A stretch of 64,000 bases of DNA from Rhizobium sp. NXC24 (GCF_002944315.1 NZ_CP024314.1:434001-498000), one strand, 5' to 3'. Positions 10,220 through 18,507 are shown, counted from the stretch's first letter. The notes: generated by a model from the sequence alone, not told the origin. A program made the numbers and translations.

Positions 10220-11116
10220 TCAAGAGAGGGGCGGCTTCTCGGCCATGCGGTCGAGGAACGCCTGGAGGGCCGGGCTGCGCTTTTCATCTTTCCGGAAGGC
10301 GATAAATATCCTCCGGCGGATTTCCGGAACGAGCCTGCACACCCAGACGTCTTCGAGATCGTAGCTGGCGCGCAGGCCAGGCAGGATCGAGATGCCGTAA
10401 TTCTGCCGGATCAGCGCGATGGTCACTTCGAATCCTTTGCACCTCGCCACGATGTTGGGCTTGAAGCCCGCTTCCTGACAGGCCTCCACCAGCATCCTCG
10501 TATAGGTGTCGGAAGCGGTGTCGATCGCCCACCGGTCCTCCCGAAGCTCATGCAGGCCGACAGTTGGTCGCTCCGACAGCCTGTGATCCCTGGAGACCAT
10601 GACGTTGAACACGTCCTCCATCAGGAAGATCGTCTCAATGTTGGGATCGAGCGCGCCGGTCGGTATGTTCAGGTCGTCGATAATCGCGACATCAGTCTGC
10701 CAGCTTCGCAGCGCGGCAACGCTTTCCCCCGGCTCCATCTCGTCGAACTGCACGGTGAGGTGAGGGTGACGCTCGGCGAGGTCGTAGACGACCTTCGGTA
10801 TGACGGCGGCCGCCACGGAAGGAAACGCCGCCACCCTAAGCTCGCCGGAAACGACGCTTTTCAGTTCGGCGATGTCTGCTTTCGCCGATTCGATTTCGAT
10901 GAGGATCTTCTCTGCCCGCAGCACCAGCTGCTGGCCGGCGGGTGTCATGACAACGCCCCGGCCGCGTCGCTCGACGAGCCGCATGCCCACCTCTTCTTCA
11001 AGAAGAGCAATTTGCTGCGACACGGCCGACGGCGAGACGTGTAAGGCTTCTGCCACCGCCGCCATGGTCTTGCGGATCGACAGTTCACGCAGTGCCCGCA
11101 GACGTCCGACATCCAT
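10220..11116 (-). CDS. LysR-family regulator of the catabolic cluster
   Basis: A 298-residue LysR-type regulator. The helix-turn-helix is at about residues 14-40 (SIRKTMAAVAEALHVSPSAV), followed by the effector-binding domain. It is divergent from the SHMT-homologue gene (124 bp between starts) and lies directly upstream, same strand, of the importer-dsdA operon. That central position between the two operons makes it the probable regulator of the whole cluster, with the imported amino acid or a breakdown product as inducer (inference). An AT-rich segment of the divergent region (11,160-11,185) is the best candidate for its binding site. Confidence 0.88.
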   Translation of the reverse strand: MDVGRLRALRELSIRKTMAAVAEALHVSPSAVSQQIALLEEEVGMRLVERRGRGVVMTPAGQQLVLRAEKILIEIESAKADIAELKSVVSGELRVAAFPSVAAAVIPKVVYDLAERHPHLTVQFDEMEPGESVAALRSWQTDVAIIDDLNIPTGALDPNIETIFLMEDVFNVMVSRDHRLSERPTVGLHELREDRWAIDTASDTYTRMLVEACQEAGFKPNIVARCKGFEVTIALIRQNYGISILPGLRASYDLEDVWVCRLVPEIRRRIFIAFRKDEKRSPALQAFLDRMAEKPPLS

Positions 11117-11240
11117 AGCGACCTCCTCGCAGTTTCAAAATCATTAGCATGTCTGAACGTATAAGCAAATATTATTAACTTTTTCTGGTGTTTCGATCGA
11201 TCTAGGTTCCGTCTCAAATTCGAGGAATTGGAGAACTCAG
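11117..11240. promoter_or_regulatory. Divergent promoter region, LysR / SHMT homologue
   Basis: The 124 bp between the divergent LysR and SHMT-homologue starts. The middle (11,150-11,185) is strongly AT-rich (ATAAGCAAATATTATTAAC) against a GC-rich background, as expected for a LysR-controlled promoter. On the plus strand GGAG lies seven bases before ATG 11241. Confidence 0.45.
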
Positions 11241-12518
11241 ATGACCAATGCTGCAAGGGTGCATTTCAACACCACCGTCCAGGAGGTGGATCCGCTCGTC
11301 GCCGATGCCCTTGCGTCCGAGCGGACCCGACAGCAGAATCAGATTGAGCTCATCGCTTCGGAGAATATCGTCAGCCGTGCGGTTCTGGACGCCTTGGGGC
11401 ACGAGATCACCAATAAGACGCTCGAAGGCTATCCCGGCAACCGTTTTCACGGCGGCGGTCAGTTCGTCGACATTGCCGAGCAGGCCGCGATCGACCGCGC
11501 CAAGCAGCTCTTCAATTGCGGCTACGCCAACGTCCAGCCGCACTCGGGAACACAGGCCAACCTTGCCGTCTTCTTCCTGCTGCTGAAGCCCGGCGAAAAG
11601 GTGCTGTCGCTGGACCTTGCGGCCGGCGGTCACCTGTCGCACGGTATGAAGGCGAACCTGTCGGGCCGCTGGTTCGACGCCAACAATTACAGCGTCAACC
11701 CGCAGAACGAGGTCATCGACCTTGATGAGATGGAACGCATCGCGGAAGATATCCGGCCGAAGCTGCTGATCACCGGTGGCTCCGCATATCCGCGCGAACT
11801 CGACTTCGAGCGTATGTCGAAGATCGCAAAGAAGGTCGGCGCCCACTTCCTGGTGGATATGGCCCATATCGCCGGTCTCGTTGCCGGCGGCGTTCACCCT
11901 TCACCGTTCCCGTATGCCGACATCGTGACGTGCACCACGACCAAGACGCTGCGCGGTCCGCGTGGAGGCCTGATCCTCACCAATAATGAGGAATGGTACA
12001 AGAAGCTGCAGGCAGCCGTCTTCCCGGGCGTTCAGGGGTCGCTGCACAGCAACGTTCTGGCCGCCAAGGCGATTTGCCTCGGTGAAGCGCTTCGAGACGA
12101 CTTCAAAGACTATGCGCGGCAGGTCGTCGCAAACGCGAAGATTCTCGCCAACACGCTTGCCGACCGTGGCGTCCGTATCGTTTCCGGCGGTACCGACACC
12201 CATATCGTCCTCCTGGATCTCTCCAGCAAGGGGCTTCTCGGCAAGCAGGCGGAAACGCTGCTTGCTCGGGCGAACATCACGTCGAACAAGAACCCGATCC
12301 CCGGTGACTCCCCGCGTCCTCCGGAATGGGTTGGCATGCGCCTCGGCTCATCCGCTGCGACGACGCGCGGCCTCAAGGAAGAGGAGTTCCGTGTACTTGG
12401 AAAGGTGATCGCCGACCTCATCGACGCCGAGAACCAAGGCAGGACCGATGAAGCGGTCGAGGGCGCCAAGGCCAAGATCGCTGAACTGACGAGCAAGTTT
12501 CCGGTCTACGGACACTGA
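11241..12518 (+). CDS. SHMT homologue, probable alpha-methylserine/alpha-hydroxymethylserine hydroxymethyltransferase
   Basis: A fold-type I PLP enzyme of 425 residues, clearly homologous to serine hydroxymethyltransferase GlyA. The PLP lysine is Lys235, and the cofactor pocket (HSGTQANLAV, VDMAHIAG) is kept. Several residues that are nearly invariant in GlyA are changed. The NKY-AEGYPG-RYYGG block reads NKTLEGYPGNRFHGG, so E. coli Tyr55, Tyr64 and Tyr65 become Thr60, Phe69 and His70. The His before the PLP lysine is Thr234. The GGQGGPLMH loop reads GVQGSLHSN. Thr at the Tyr55 position is, to my knowledge, a feature of alpha-methylserine hydroxymethyltransferase (EC 2.1.2.7) and of GlyA variants that accept D-alanine or D-serine. 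I infer cleavage of alpha-hydroxymethylserine (or alpha-methylserine) to D-serine (D-alanine) plus methylene-THF. It is the first gene of a folD-purU operon. Ordinary GlyA activity cannot be excluded. Confidence 0.8.
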   Translation: MTNAARVHFNTTVQEVDPLVADALASERTRQQNQIELIASENIVSRAVLDALGHEITNKTLEGYPGNRFHGGGQFVDIAEQAAIDRAKQLFNCGYANVQPHSGTQANLAVFFLLLKPGEKVLSLDLAAGGHLSHGMKANLSGRWFDANNYSVNPQNEVIDLDEMERIAEDIRPKLLITGGSAYPRELDFERMSKIAKKVGAHFLVDMAHIAGLVAGGVHPSPFPYADIVTCTTTKTLRGPRGGLILTNNEEWYKKLQAAVFPGVQGSLHSNVLAAKAICLGEALRDDFKDYARQVVANAKILANTLADRGVRIVSGGTDTHIVLLDLSSKGLLGKQAETLLARANITSNKNPIPGDSPRPPEWVGMRLGSSAATTRGLKEEEFRVLGKVIADLIDAENQGRTDEAVEGAKAKIAELTSKFPVYGH

Positions 12519-12632
12519 TACCAGCCTAACGCCGGACGCACGTCATGCTGCGCGGTCAAATCGAACGTTCGGCATTCCTTTTCACAGACCCAGCTTGCTG
12601 GTGCGAACTTTGATCGAATGGAGACGCATCCC

Positions 12633-13529
12633 ATGGGAATGGATAGATTCACACGCGCCGCGAACATCGACGGCAAGCAGTTTGCCACGGAACTGCTGGA
12701 GCGTATCAAGTCGGACGTCGAAGTGCTCAAGATAGAAACAGGCGTCGTTCCGGGTCTTGCGGTTGTACTCGTTGGTGATGATCCGGCGAGCGCCGTCTAT
12801 GTCGCCTCCAAACATCGCCAAACGATTGCGGCAGGCATGAAGTCCTTCGAGTACCGGCTGGCTGCGGAGACGACACAGGACGAACTCCTCGCGTTGCTGG
12901 ATCGCCTTAATGCCGATCCGGAAGTTCATGGGATACTGGTGCAGTTGCCGCTACCTGCCCACCTCGATCCGAACGCCGTGGTCCAGGCCATCAACCCCGA
13001 CAAGGATGTCGACGGCTTTCATGTCTTGAACGCCGGCTGTCTCGCTACCGGCAATCCCGCGCTGGTTCCATGCACTCCTCTCGGCTGCATGATGCTCCTC
13101 AAGGATACGCTGGGCGAGAACCTCTCGGGACTTCATGCGGTGATCGTCGGGAAGTCGAACATCGTCGGCAAGCCGATGGCGCAGATGCTGATGAATGCCC
13201 ACTGCACGGTAACCGTCGTTCATTCCCAGACGAGGAACCCTGCGGAGCTTTGCCGCGCTGCCGACATCCTCGTCGTCGCGGCAGGTCGTCCCGGTCTCGT
13301 CCGCGGCGACTGGATCAAGCCAGGCGCGGTCGTCGTCGATGTCGGCATCAACCGGATAGAGGGCGACGGCAAGTCAACGATCATCGGCGACGTTGCCTAC
13401 GGGGAGGCGGGCCACGCCCGCGCCATCACGCCCGTCCCCGGCGGTGTTGGTCCGATGACCATCGCCTGCCTCCTCTCGAATACGCTGACCGCCTTTCGCA
13501 GGCGTCACACCTTGGCCGCTGCCGCCTGA
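12633..13529 (+). CDS. folD: Bifunctional methylene-THF dehydrogenase/cyclohydrolase
   Basis: FolD of 298 residues. It oxidises 5,10-methylene-THF with NAD(P)+ and hydrolyses the product to 10-formyl-THF in the cytoplasm. The catalytic YxxxK is present as YVASK (Tyr56, Lys60), with GILVQLPLP, the DVDGFH motif, the Rossmann loop [10 protein letters not shown] and the C-terminal [14 protein letters not shown] 12633 is chosen because GGAG lies eight bases upstream; the earlier ATG at 12618 contains that very site. The gene is 114 bp behind the SHMT homologue and 21 bp before purU. It is probably a catabolic paralogue, since a housekeeping folD would be expected elsewhere. Confidence 0.95.
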   Translation: MGMDRFTRAANIDGKQFATELLERIKSDVEVLKIETGVVPGLAVVLVGDDPASAVYVASKHRQTIAAGMKSFEYRLAAETTQDELLALLDRLNADPEVHGILVQLPLPAHLDPNAVVQAINPDKDVDGFHVLNAGCLATGNPALVPCTPLGCMMLLKDTLGENLSGLHAVIVGKSNIVGKPMAQMLMNAHCTVTVVHSQTRNPAELCRAADILVVAAGRPGLVRGDWIKPGAVVVDVGINRIEGDGKSTIIGDVAYGEAGHARAITPVPGGVGPMTIACLLSNTLTAFRRRHTLAAAA

Positions 13530-13550
13530 GTCCGAACAAGGATTTCTCAA

Positions 13551-14450
13551 ATGACGACCACGCACCCCCGTTTCGCACTTCGCGTTGCCTGCCCGTCGAT
13601 CCGCGGTGTGACCGCTGCCATCGCGACTTATCTCTCCGCGAACGGCTGCAACATTTCCGACAGCGCGCAGTTCGACGACGCTGACACAGGACGCTATTTC
13701 ATGCGCATCAGCTTTCAACCGGAGGAGGGACACACGCTTGAGCAGCTCTGTGAAGGGTTCACGCCGATCGCGGAGAAGTTCGAAGCGAATGTCGTCGAGT
13801 TCTTCGATGAGACCGAGAAAAAGAAGGTGATCCTGATGGTGAGCCGCTTCGGCCATTGCCTAAACGACCTCCTCTACCGCTGGCGGATCGGCGCGCTGCC
13901 GATCGACATTGTCGGCGTCATCTCAAACCACATGGACTATCAGCGAGTGGTGGTGAACCACGACATCCCATTCCACTGCATCAAGGTCACGAAGGAGAAC
14001 AAGCCGGAAGCCGAGGCGAAGCAGATGCAGATCGTCGAGGACTCGGGCGCCGAGTTGATCGTGCTCGCCCGCTACATGCAAGTTCTCTCCGATGAGATGT
14101 GCCGGAAGATGTCGGGCCGAATCATCAACATCCACCACTCGTTCCTGCCGAGTTTCAAGGGGGCCAACCCCTACAGGCAGGCGTTCGAGCGCGGCGTCAA
14201 GCTCATCGGTGCGACATCGCACTACGTCACTGCCGATCTCGACGAGGGTCCGATCATTGAGCAAGACATCGTGCGCGTCACCCATGCTCAGAGCGGCGAG
14301 GACTATGTGAGCCTTGGCCGCGATGTCGAAAGTCAGGTGCTCGCCCGCGCGATCCACGCTCACATTCATGGGCGTGTGTTCATCAACGGTAACAAGACGG
14401 TGGTGTTCCCGGCGTCTCCTGGGTCCTACGCGTCTGAGCGCATGGGCTGA
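13551..14450 (+). CDS. purU: Formyltetrahydrofolate deformylase
   Basis: PurU of 299 residues, hydrolysing 10-formyl-THF to formate and free THF. An N-terminal ACT domain (about residues 8-85) is followed by the formyltransferase-like catalytic domain. The catalytic Asn, His and Asp are visible as INIHHSFLP (Asn193, His195) and TADLDEG (Asp231). With FolD it converts the methylene-THF made by the SHMT homologue to formate and regenerates THF, allowing continuous turnover of the first step. The same glyA-folD-purU logic is known from other pathways that load THF with one-carbon units, such as sarcosine and glycine-betaine breakdown. Confidence 0.95.
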   Translation: MTTTHPRFALRVACPSIRGVTAAIATYLSANGCNISDSAQFDDADTGRYFMRISFQPEEGHTLEQLCEGFTPIAEKFEANVVEFFDETEKKKVILMVSRFGHCLNDLLYRWRIGALPIDIVGVISNHMDYQRVVVNHDIPFHCIKVTKENKPEAEAKQMQIVEDSGAELIVLARYMQVLSDEMCRKMSGRIINIHHSFLPSFKGANPYRQAFERGVKLIGATSHYVTADLDEGPIIEQDIVRVTHAQSGEDYVSLGRDVESQVLARAIHAHIHGRVFINGNKTVVFPASPGSYASERMG

Positions 14451-14702
14451 TCGAATGAAGGTCTGCCTGGGACCAGTATCATCGGTGTCACCGCAGCCTA
14501 TCTGCCTGCCGCAACAGATCACGAGACGGGTGTTTGCCGACCTCGTCAGCGCGCGCGCCGGAGATAGACAAGCCTATCATGCAACGAAAGCACGTCTTGA
14601 TGCCGCTGAAGGGAGAGTTACCACCGAAGCTGCGCGATGATTGCGGCTGCCCAAGAGGCCCGCGTGTGGGTGTCCGTGGCGTGAGGTGATCAGGCCCGCG
14701 CA

Positions 14703-14924
14703 TTAGGCGAAGACCTTGGTCTGTCTTGCCGTGCCACTGTCACGCTGCGCCACCATTTCCCGATGGCACTCGTCTCTTCGGCCCAGCAGCTTGCTTGATT
14801 GCCTGAGGTGCTCCTCTGTTATTCTCAAAAGCTCACGAGATTTCGCAACCGCGTCTTGGCCGACCAAGAAGCTCTGAAGGTATTCGTTGCCAACAATCGC
14901 GGAGAGCCTGACGAAATCGACCAT
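14703..14924 (-). CDS. Small hypothetical protein
   Basis: A 73-residue protein of unknown function. The start at 14924 (MVDFVRLSAIVGNEYLQSFL) is supported by a perfect AGGAG seven bases upstream; the longer in-frame version has no such site. The C-terminal half is charged and probably helical (SRELLRITEEHLRQSSKLLG). No domain recognised. It stands alone between purU and the duplicated kinase block. Confidence 0.55.
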   Translation of the reverse strand: MVDFVRLSAIVGNEYLQSFLVGQDAVAKSRELLRITEEHLRQSSKLLGRRDECHREMVAQRDSGTARQTKVFA

Positions 14925-15448
14925 ATTGGTGCTCCTGCAGCCAGCGGGAGCACGTACGATCTCTCTGTCGTCCGCGCTGACGATCCGTAGAATCGCGGAG
15001 GATGTTCCGACAAATAGGGCCGCAGTTAAGAAAAACCACCTTTTCGTCCCATAGGACGTAAGCGATTCAGTATTGCCGTGCCGAAGGTCGCGCCCCGGCC
15101 CGCAGGTGGCAAATATCGAGTTATTCAGACGGCCGGTCATCTTTTGCCCAAACCCCATCTTTCCTGAAATAGGATGTCGATCTCTGGCATAGAATGATCC
15201 AATTGCGCAGTTTCGATGATTCTCCATTTCAAATCAATGGTTTGTCTATCTCGGATAGGTCGAGAGTGGGTTCGATTCCCTTCACACCATTACGGATCCG
15301 ATTTTGTGGAGTGTGGGTCGTGGTCCTTAAAAGTGGCGTCGCAGCCAAGCGCGGGACGACTGCTTTGCGCCTTCAAGACCGCAGTTAGGACGCCCGGTTT
15401 GTCATTCTTAGAACCGCCGGTCGGATATGAAACAGACAACGCCGGGCT
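14925..15448. other. Gene-free stretch with repeat copy and duplication edge
   Basis: No gene recognised in these 524 bp. It contains copy 2 of the dispersed 22-nt motif (15,269-15,290). From about 15,355 it contains the left edge of the block duplicated at 24,000, where CATTCTTAGAACCGCCGG matches CATTCTTAGAACTGCCGG near 24,008. Confidence 0.5.
15269..15290 (+). repeat. Dispersed 22-nt motif, copy 2 of 5
   Basis: Begins GGTTCGATTCCC and continues TTCACACCAT, so the right third is diverged from the TTCAAGGCGG seen in three other copies. It also resembles a tRNA T-arm followed by an acceptor end, but the upstream half of a tRNA is absent. Confidence 0.4.
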
Positions 15449-15958
15449 TCAGGTGAGTTTAGCGAGGATATCGTCGACGACACTTGGGACGGTATTCGCT
15501 GTGTCGACATTAACGCCGGCAGGAAGATACTCCCGGATGCTATGGTAGCGCAGTACCAGCGCCCGCTCGGCGGGCTCGAAGCCCGGCTCATTCGGCCGCC
15601 CATCTAGTCGTCGGTTCAACGTCTCAACGTCAATGTCGAGCACGAAAAGCTTATCGAACAGGTCCAGGAATTTGTGGAAATTGCGCGAACGGCCACAAAA
15701 GAACGTGGCAGGATGGGTGGTGTCGGCAGCTATCGCTCGGACCTTGTCGACAGACCAGATCCAGTGAGCGTATTCCCAAGCGATGCGGTCTGCCCCTTCG
15801 GGCGGTCCTGCGAGCGCCCGGCCTGTCTCGGGGTCGCCGACATAGGCCAAAAGGCGGTCACCATGGACGACACGGTAGCCGCGCCGCTCCAGTTCGGTAG
15901 CGACAGACGTCTTTCCAGTACCCGAGCCGCCTTCGATTAGATAGTTCTTGATGCCCAT
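15449..15958 (-). CDS. P-loop nucleotide kinase-like protein, copy A
   Basis: A 169-residue P-loop NTPase of the small nucleoside/shikimate-kinase-like class. Walker A is GGSGTGKTS at residues 9-17, and the fold then shows a beta strand with HGDR (about residue 34) and a Walker-B-like strand KLFVLDIDVETLNRRL. The C-terminus is helical. The substrate is unknown. ATG 15958 begins just before the first strand (MGIKNYLIEGG). A near-identical paralogue lies at 24,111-24,620. It is downstream of the ArsR-SRPBCC pair on the same strand and may be co-transcribed with it, although 218 bp separate them. Confidence 0.82.
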   Translation of the reverse strand: MGIKNYLIEGGSGTGKTSVATELERRGYRVVHGDRLLAYVGDPETGRALAGPPEGADRIAWEYAHWIWSVDKVRAIAADTTHPATFFCGRSRNFHKFLDLFDKLFVLDIDVETLNRRLDGRPNEPGFEPAERALVLRYHSIREYLPAGVNVDTANTVPSVVDDILAKLT

Positions 15959-16176
15959 AGGCCTTGTTATCACGGCCTTCAGTCCGTTGAGAAGACACTC
16001 TACCTAGGTGTACCCAGCCAACGAGCCTACGAGCTCACCTGATCAGGGTTAGCATTCGGCACATTTGGATTAAGGGTGAATGTCTGGTGGGAACGCTCGC
16101 CCGCTCCGGCCGGAAAGGCGGGCGGAGTCAGTTCCCAAGAGCAGACGTTCCCTCGAGGCGAGTTTCCCGACCCGCG

Positions 16177-16644
16177 CTACTTGCCTATGCTGGAAAGCAA
16201 TTCGTCGAGCTGCTCCAACTGCTCCGGCAATGCGGCCGCCGAGCCCTGTAGTGCTTCCTCCAGCGCCTCCTTGGACGGATAGACTTCGTGGAAATTCACT
16301 AGCGTCCTCCCGCCTTGGTCCTCGAAGGTCACGGTCGTGATTGCGCCCTCTTCGCTCTCGTCGTTGGTCCAGACGATACGCTCGTTCGGCACCACCTCGA
16401 GATACTTGCCATAGAAGGCCATGGTGTCCGAACCGCCGGCGCCGAATTCCAGCAGATATTTGCCGCCGGTACGGACATCCATATCGCACGAGACGAGCGA
16501 AACGCCGGATACCGACTTTGGCATCCACCAGCGCCGAAACAGCTCGGGCTGGCTCCACGCCCTGTAAACCGTGCTTGGCGGCGCATTGAATGTCCGCGTT
16601 ACGATGAGTTCGCGATCCCCTTTGCTGTTAACTTGCTCAGTCAT
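16177..16644 (-). CDS. SRPBCC/AHSA1-domain protein, copy A
   Basis: A 155-residue START-like (SRPBCC, AHSA1/activator of Hsp90 ATPase homologue) protein. The typical opening TRTFNAPPSTVYRAWSQPEL and the WWMPK motif are followed by the GGKYLLEFGAG and EVVPNERIVWT strands. Such proteins bind small hydrophobic ligands or are of unknown role; many are paired with an ArsR regulator, as here. The start has a GGAGGGAAGCG ribosome site and overlaps the ArsR stop by eight bases, indicating translational coupling. Its paralogue at 24,831-25,334 has lost that partner. Confidence 0.9.
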   Translation of the reverse strand: MTEQVNSKGDRELIVTRTFNAPPSTVYRAWSQPELFRRWWMPKSVSGVSLVSCDMDVRTGGKYLLEFGAGGSDTMAFYGKYLEVVPNERIVWTNDESEEGAITTVTFEDQGGRTLVNFHEVYPSKEALEEALQGSAAALPEQLEQLDELLSSIGK

Positions 16645-16984
16645 CGCTTCCCTCCCGTTTCATTTCGCTGATGATTTCGTCCAATGCTTCGAAGCGGGTT
16701 TCGAAGAGCTTGCGGTGCGCCTCGATCCACTCTGCCTCCGCCGAAAGGCCGCGTTTTCCAAGCTTGCAGGTTCTCACCCGTCCGACCTTCTGCGTGACGA
16801 CGAGCCCCGCCCGCTCGAGAACCTGGACGTGCTTCTTCATGCCGGTCAGCGTCATCTGGAACTTATCCGCGAGACTGGTGATCGACGCGTCTCCTCGCCC
16901 TAGCTGATCGATGATCCCGCGGCGGGTCGCATCGGACAGCGCCGCAAACGAGAGATCAAGGCGAGGACTTTTATACTGAACCAT
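16637..16984 (-). CDS. ArsR-family transcriptional repressor
   Basis: A 115-residue winged-helix ArsR/SdpR-type regulator with the family opening LDLSFAALSDATRRGIIDQL and recognition helix MTLTGMKKHVQVLERAGL. No CxC metal site is present, so it is not an obvious metal sensor. It probably represses its own operon with the downstream SRPBCC gene. A perfect 10-bp inverted repeat spans its start codon (16,972-16,997), an ideal autoregulatory operator. The SRPBCC gene overlaps its 3' end. Confidence 0.92.
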   Translation of the reverse strand: MVQYKSPRLDLSFAALSDATRRGIIDQLGRGDASITSLADKFQMTLTGMKKHVQVLERAGLVVTQKVGRVRTCKLGKRGLSAEAEWIEAHRKLFETRFEALDEIISEMKREGSDD

Positions 16985-16997
16985 CTAGTTCAGTATA
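16972..16997 (-). promoter_or_regulatory. ArsR operator, perfect inverted repeat over the start codon
   Basis: TATACTGAAC, a six-base spacer (CATCTA) and GTTCAGTATA form a perfect 10-bp palindrome whose spacer contains the ArsR start codon. Size and symmetry suit a dimeric winged-helix repressor, which would block initiation at its own gene. No second copy was seen near the duplicated SRPBCC gene. Confidence 0.75.
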
Positions 16998-17407
16998 TAG
17001 CCTGCTCGCGCAGGAAGCGCAAGCGTCCCGAACATTCCATGCGTTGGACCGGTCATCAGAGGTCATGCACCGCAGCGGCGGCGGCAAAAAACGTCTCCTG
17101 CGGGTGAAAAGCGGTCCTTCGAGCCACTGATGGACGAATGCCAGCTTTCAACGCCTGCTCTCCGAGTCCATCGGCTTCCGGCCTCAAATAGGTCATTACA
17201 TGCGGGCAAAGCCAATGTCCGTTACCGAGGATTTTCAGACGGATAGCTTTTGCAACAACCGCGTCGTCGGTTCATATTTCTTCAAGAGCAAAAAAAGCAC
17301 GCATAATTCGCGTCCCTCACAATCGCGCAGATATTGCTGGTCGACCAGGACTTTATCTTTCCGGGTCTATACCGCAACTGAGACTCAAGCTCGCATAGCA
17401 AGCGGGC
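16998..17407. other. Gene-free stretch
   Basis: About 410 bp between the ArsR promoter and the GNAT toxin stop. No convincing coding sequence, repeat or RNA recognised; the short open frames here have no ribosome site or family resemblance. Confidence 0.5.
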
Positions 17408-17953
17408 TCACCCGGCGAGATCCTTGATCGTTGCAATAGGCAAGAACATCCGCATCGGCATAGAGGGAAAAGGCTGAAACCCGTATCCGACGTAAAGGTC
17501 CTTGCGCCGCTGCGTTTTTCCGGGGTCTCCGCAATCGAGTACATCCAGGATGACGACGGCCGTGCCGATTTGCTCCGCAATCCGGGCAATCCGTTGGAGG
17601 CAATCGGCGAGAAGAGTGCCGCCGTATCCACCGCCGCTAAATCTTTCGTCGCGACCGATCATGGAGATGTACGCGGCAGGGATCGCGCCGTGGCCCGGAC
17701 GATTGCGAGCGAATATTTCCGGCAGTTCGTGGTAATTAATCGAATGAGCATTGATCGCGTAGAAGCCGATGATCGACTTCTCGTTCTCCGCCGTCAGCAC
17801 CCAAACACGAAGATTATCTGCCTTTGTGAGCTTGTTGGCCGTCTTCTTGATGAAGTTATCGACTTGGCTAACGCCACACGAAAAAGCCGTCCGATCGTGT
17901 TTCGAAGGATCGAGCGGCTCCATGACAAGCTTCGGTTTTACGTCTTCTGCCAT
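17408..17953 (-). CDS. GNAT acetyltransferase toxin (TacT/AtaT class)
   Basis: A 181-residue GNAT-fold protein of the toxin class that acetylates aminoacyl-tRNA with acetyl-CoA and stops translation. The family opening FSCGVSQVDNFIKKTANK is followed by VLTAENEKSIIGFYAINAHS. The acetyl-CoA-binding loop is present as RFSGGGYGGTLLADCL, and YGFQPFPSMPMRMFLP lies near the C-terminus. Its ATG shares one base with the antitoxin stop (TAATG). Gene order antitoxin-toxin and the tight overlap are standard for this type II system. It appears intact. Confidence 0.9.
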   Translation of the reverse strand: MAEDVKPKLVMEPLDPSKHDRTAFSCGVSQVDNFIKKTANKLTKADNLRVWVLTAENEKSIIGFYAINAHSINYHELPEIFARNRPGHGAIPAAYISMIGRDERFSGGGYGGTLLADCLQRIARIAEQIGTAVVILDVLDCGDPGKTQRRKDLYVGYGFQPFPSMPMRMFLPIATIKDLAG

Positions 17954-18261
17954 TACTTGGAAACGACAGTCTCACGATGACGCTTGAAAGCGTCCTTCAG
18001 GTTGTTCGTCGGCGCGGGCGGATTATCGAGAGCCTCGAAAAATGCCGTGTGATCGACTGCCTTAAGACCGGTCGCTTCGTGGGCCGCGATCGTTTCGATT
18101 GCAGACTTGTAAGCTGCATTGATCGTGAAGGCGGAATCGTCCATGCCAGAAAGCGCAGCCGCCCGGTGAATGGCATCCTTGATGCGTCGCTTCGTGCGGA
18201 AATTCATCCGGGCGTTGCTCGGCTCGTCGATATCAACAGTGATGTCTTTAAAAGAAAGCAT
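17953..18261 (-). CDS. DUF1778 antitoxin
   Basis: A 102-residue ribbon-helix-helix antitoxin of the DUF1778 (TacA/AtaR) family, with RTKRRIKDAIHRAAALSGMD as the RHH helices and a C-terminal toxin-wrapping segment (FFEALDNPPAPTNNLKDAF). GGAGG lies upstream of ATG 18261. It would neutralise the GNAT toxin next to it and repress the operon. A short inverted repeat at 18,294-18,314 is a candidate operator. Confidence 0.9.
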   Translation of the reverse strand: MLSFKDITVDIDEPSNARMNFRTKRRIKDAIHRAAALSGMDDSAFTINAAYKSAIETIAAHEATGLKAVDHTAFFEALDNPPAPTNNLKDAFKRHRETVVSK

Positions 18262-18293
18262 ATTTGCCTCCTGCCTTAGAAATTAAACCGCTT

Positions 18294-18314
18294 TGTACGC
18301 CTCATCGACGTACA
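18294..18314 (-). promoter_or_regulatory. Short inverted repeat upstream of the GNAT TA operon
   Basis: TGTACG and CGTACA are separated by nine bases, 33 bp upstream of the antitoxin start. The position suits an antitoxin operator, but six base pairs alone could be chance. Confidence 0.35.
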
Positions 18315-18507
18315 CGTCAAGTCTCACCGTGTGCGTCTCTAGACTGATGGTCGGGCCGCAATGGTGATTTTTAAGGATGGCCAAGTGGAGGTTGCCGCGG
18401 TGGAAGCGAGACTGTCACGTGAGATGCGACGAGGAGACCTTGCAGAAAGAAGGCACGTCCCCCTTGGCGCATTTGAAAGATCAACCTCTTGCCAACAGTG
18501 GGTCGAC

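Larger units (their letters stand above)
15395..16665. repeat. Duplicated kinase-SRPBCC block, copy A
   Basis: About 1.27 kb that recurs at 24,000-25,360 in the same orientation. Similarity is continuous through the P-loop kinase gene, the 218-bp spacer and the SRPBCC gene, and ends in the last codons of the ArsR gene. Both coding and spacer DNA are alike (roughly 85-90% by eye), so this is a segmental duplication rather than two independent acquisitions. Confidence 0.85.

Noticed and set aside
11241..12518. Plain annotation as housekeeping glyA
   Set aside because: Multiple near-invariant residues are changed and the neighbours (dsdA, importer, purU) do not fit glycine biosynthesis, although GlyA activity remains possible.
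15240..15310. Possible tRNA gene ending at GGTTCGATTCCC and CACCA
   Set aside because: No D-arm, anticodon arm or matching acceptor strand can be built upstream; it is better treated as a copy of the dispersed motif.
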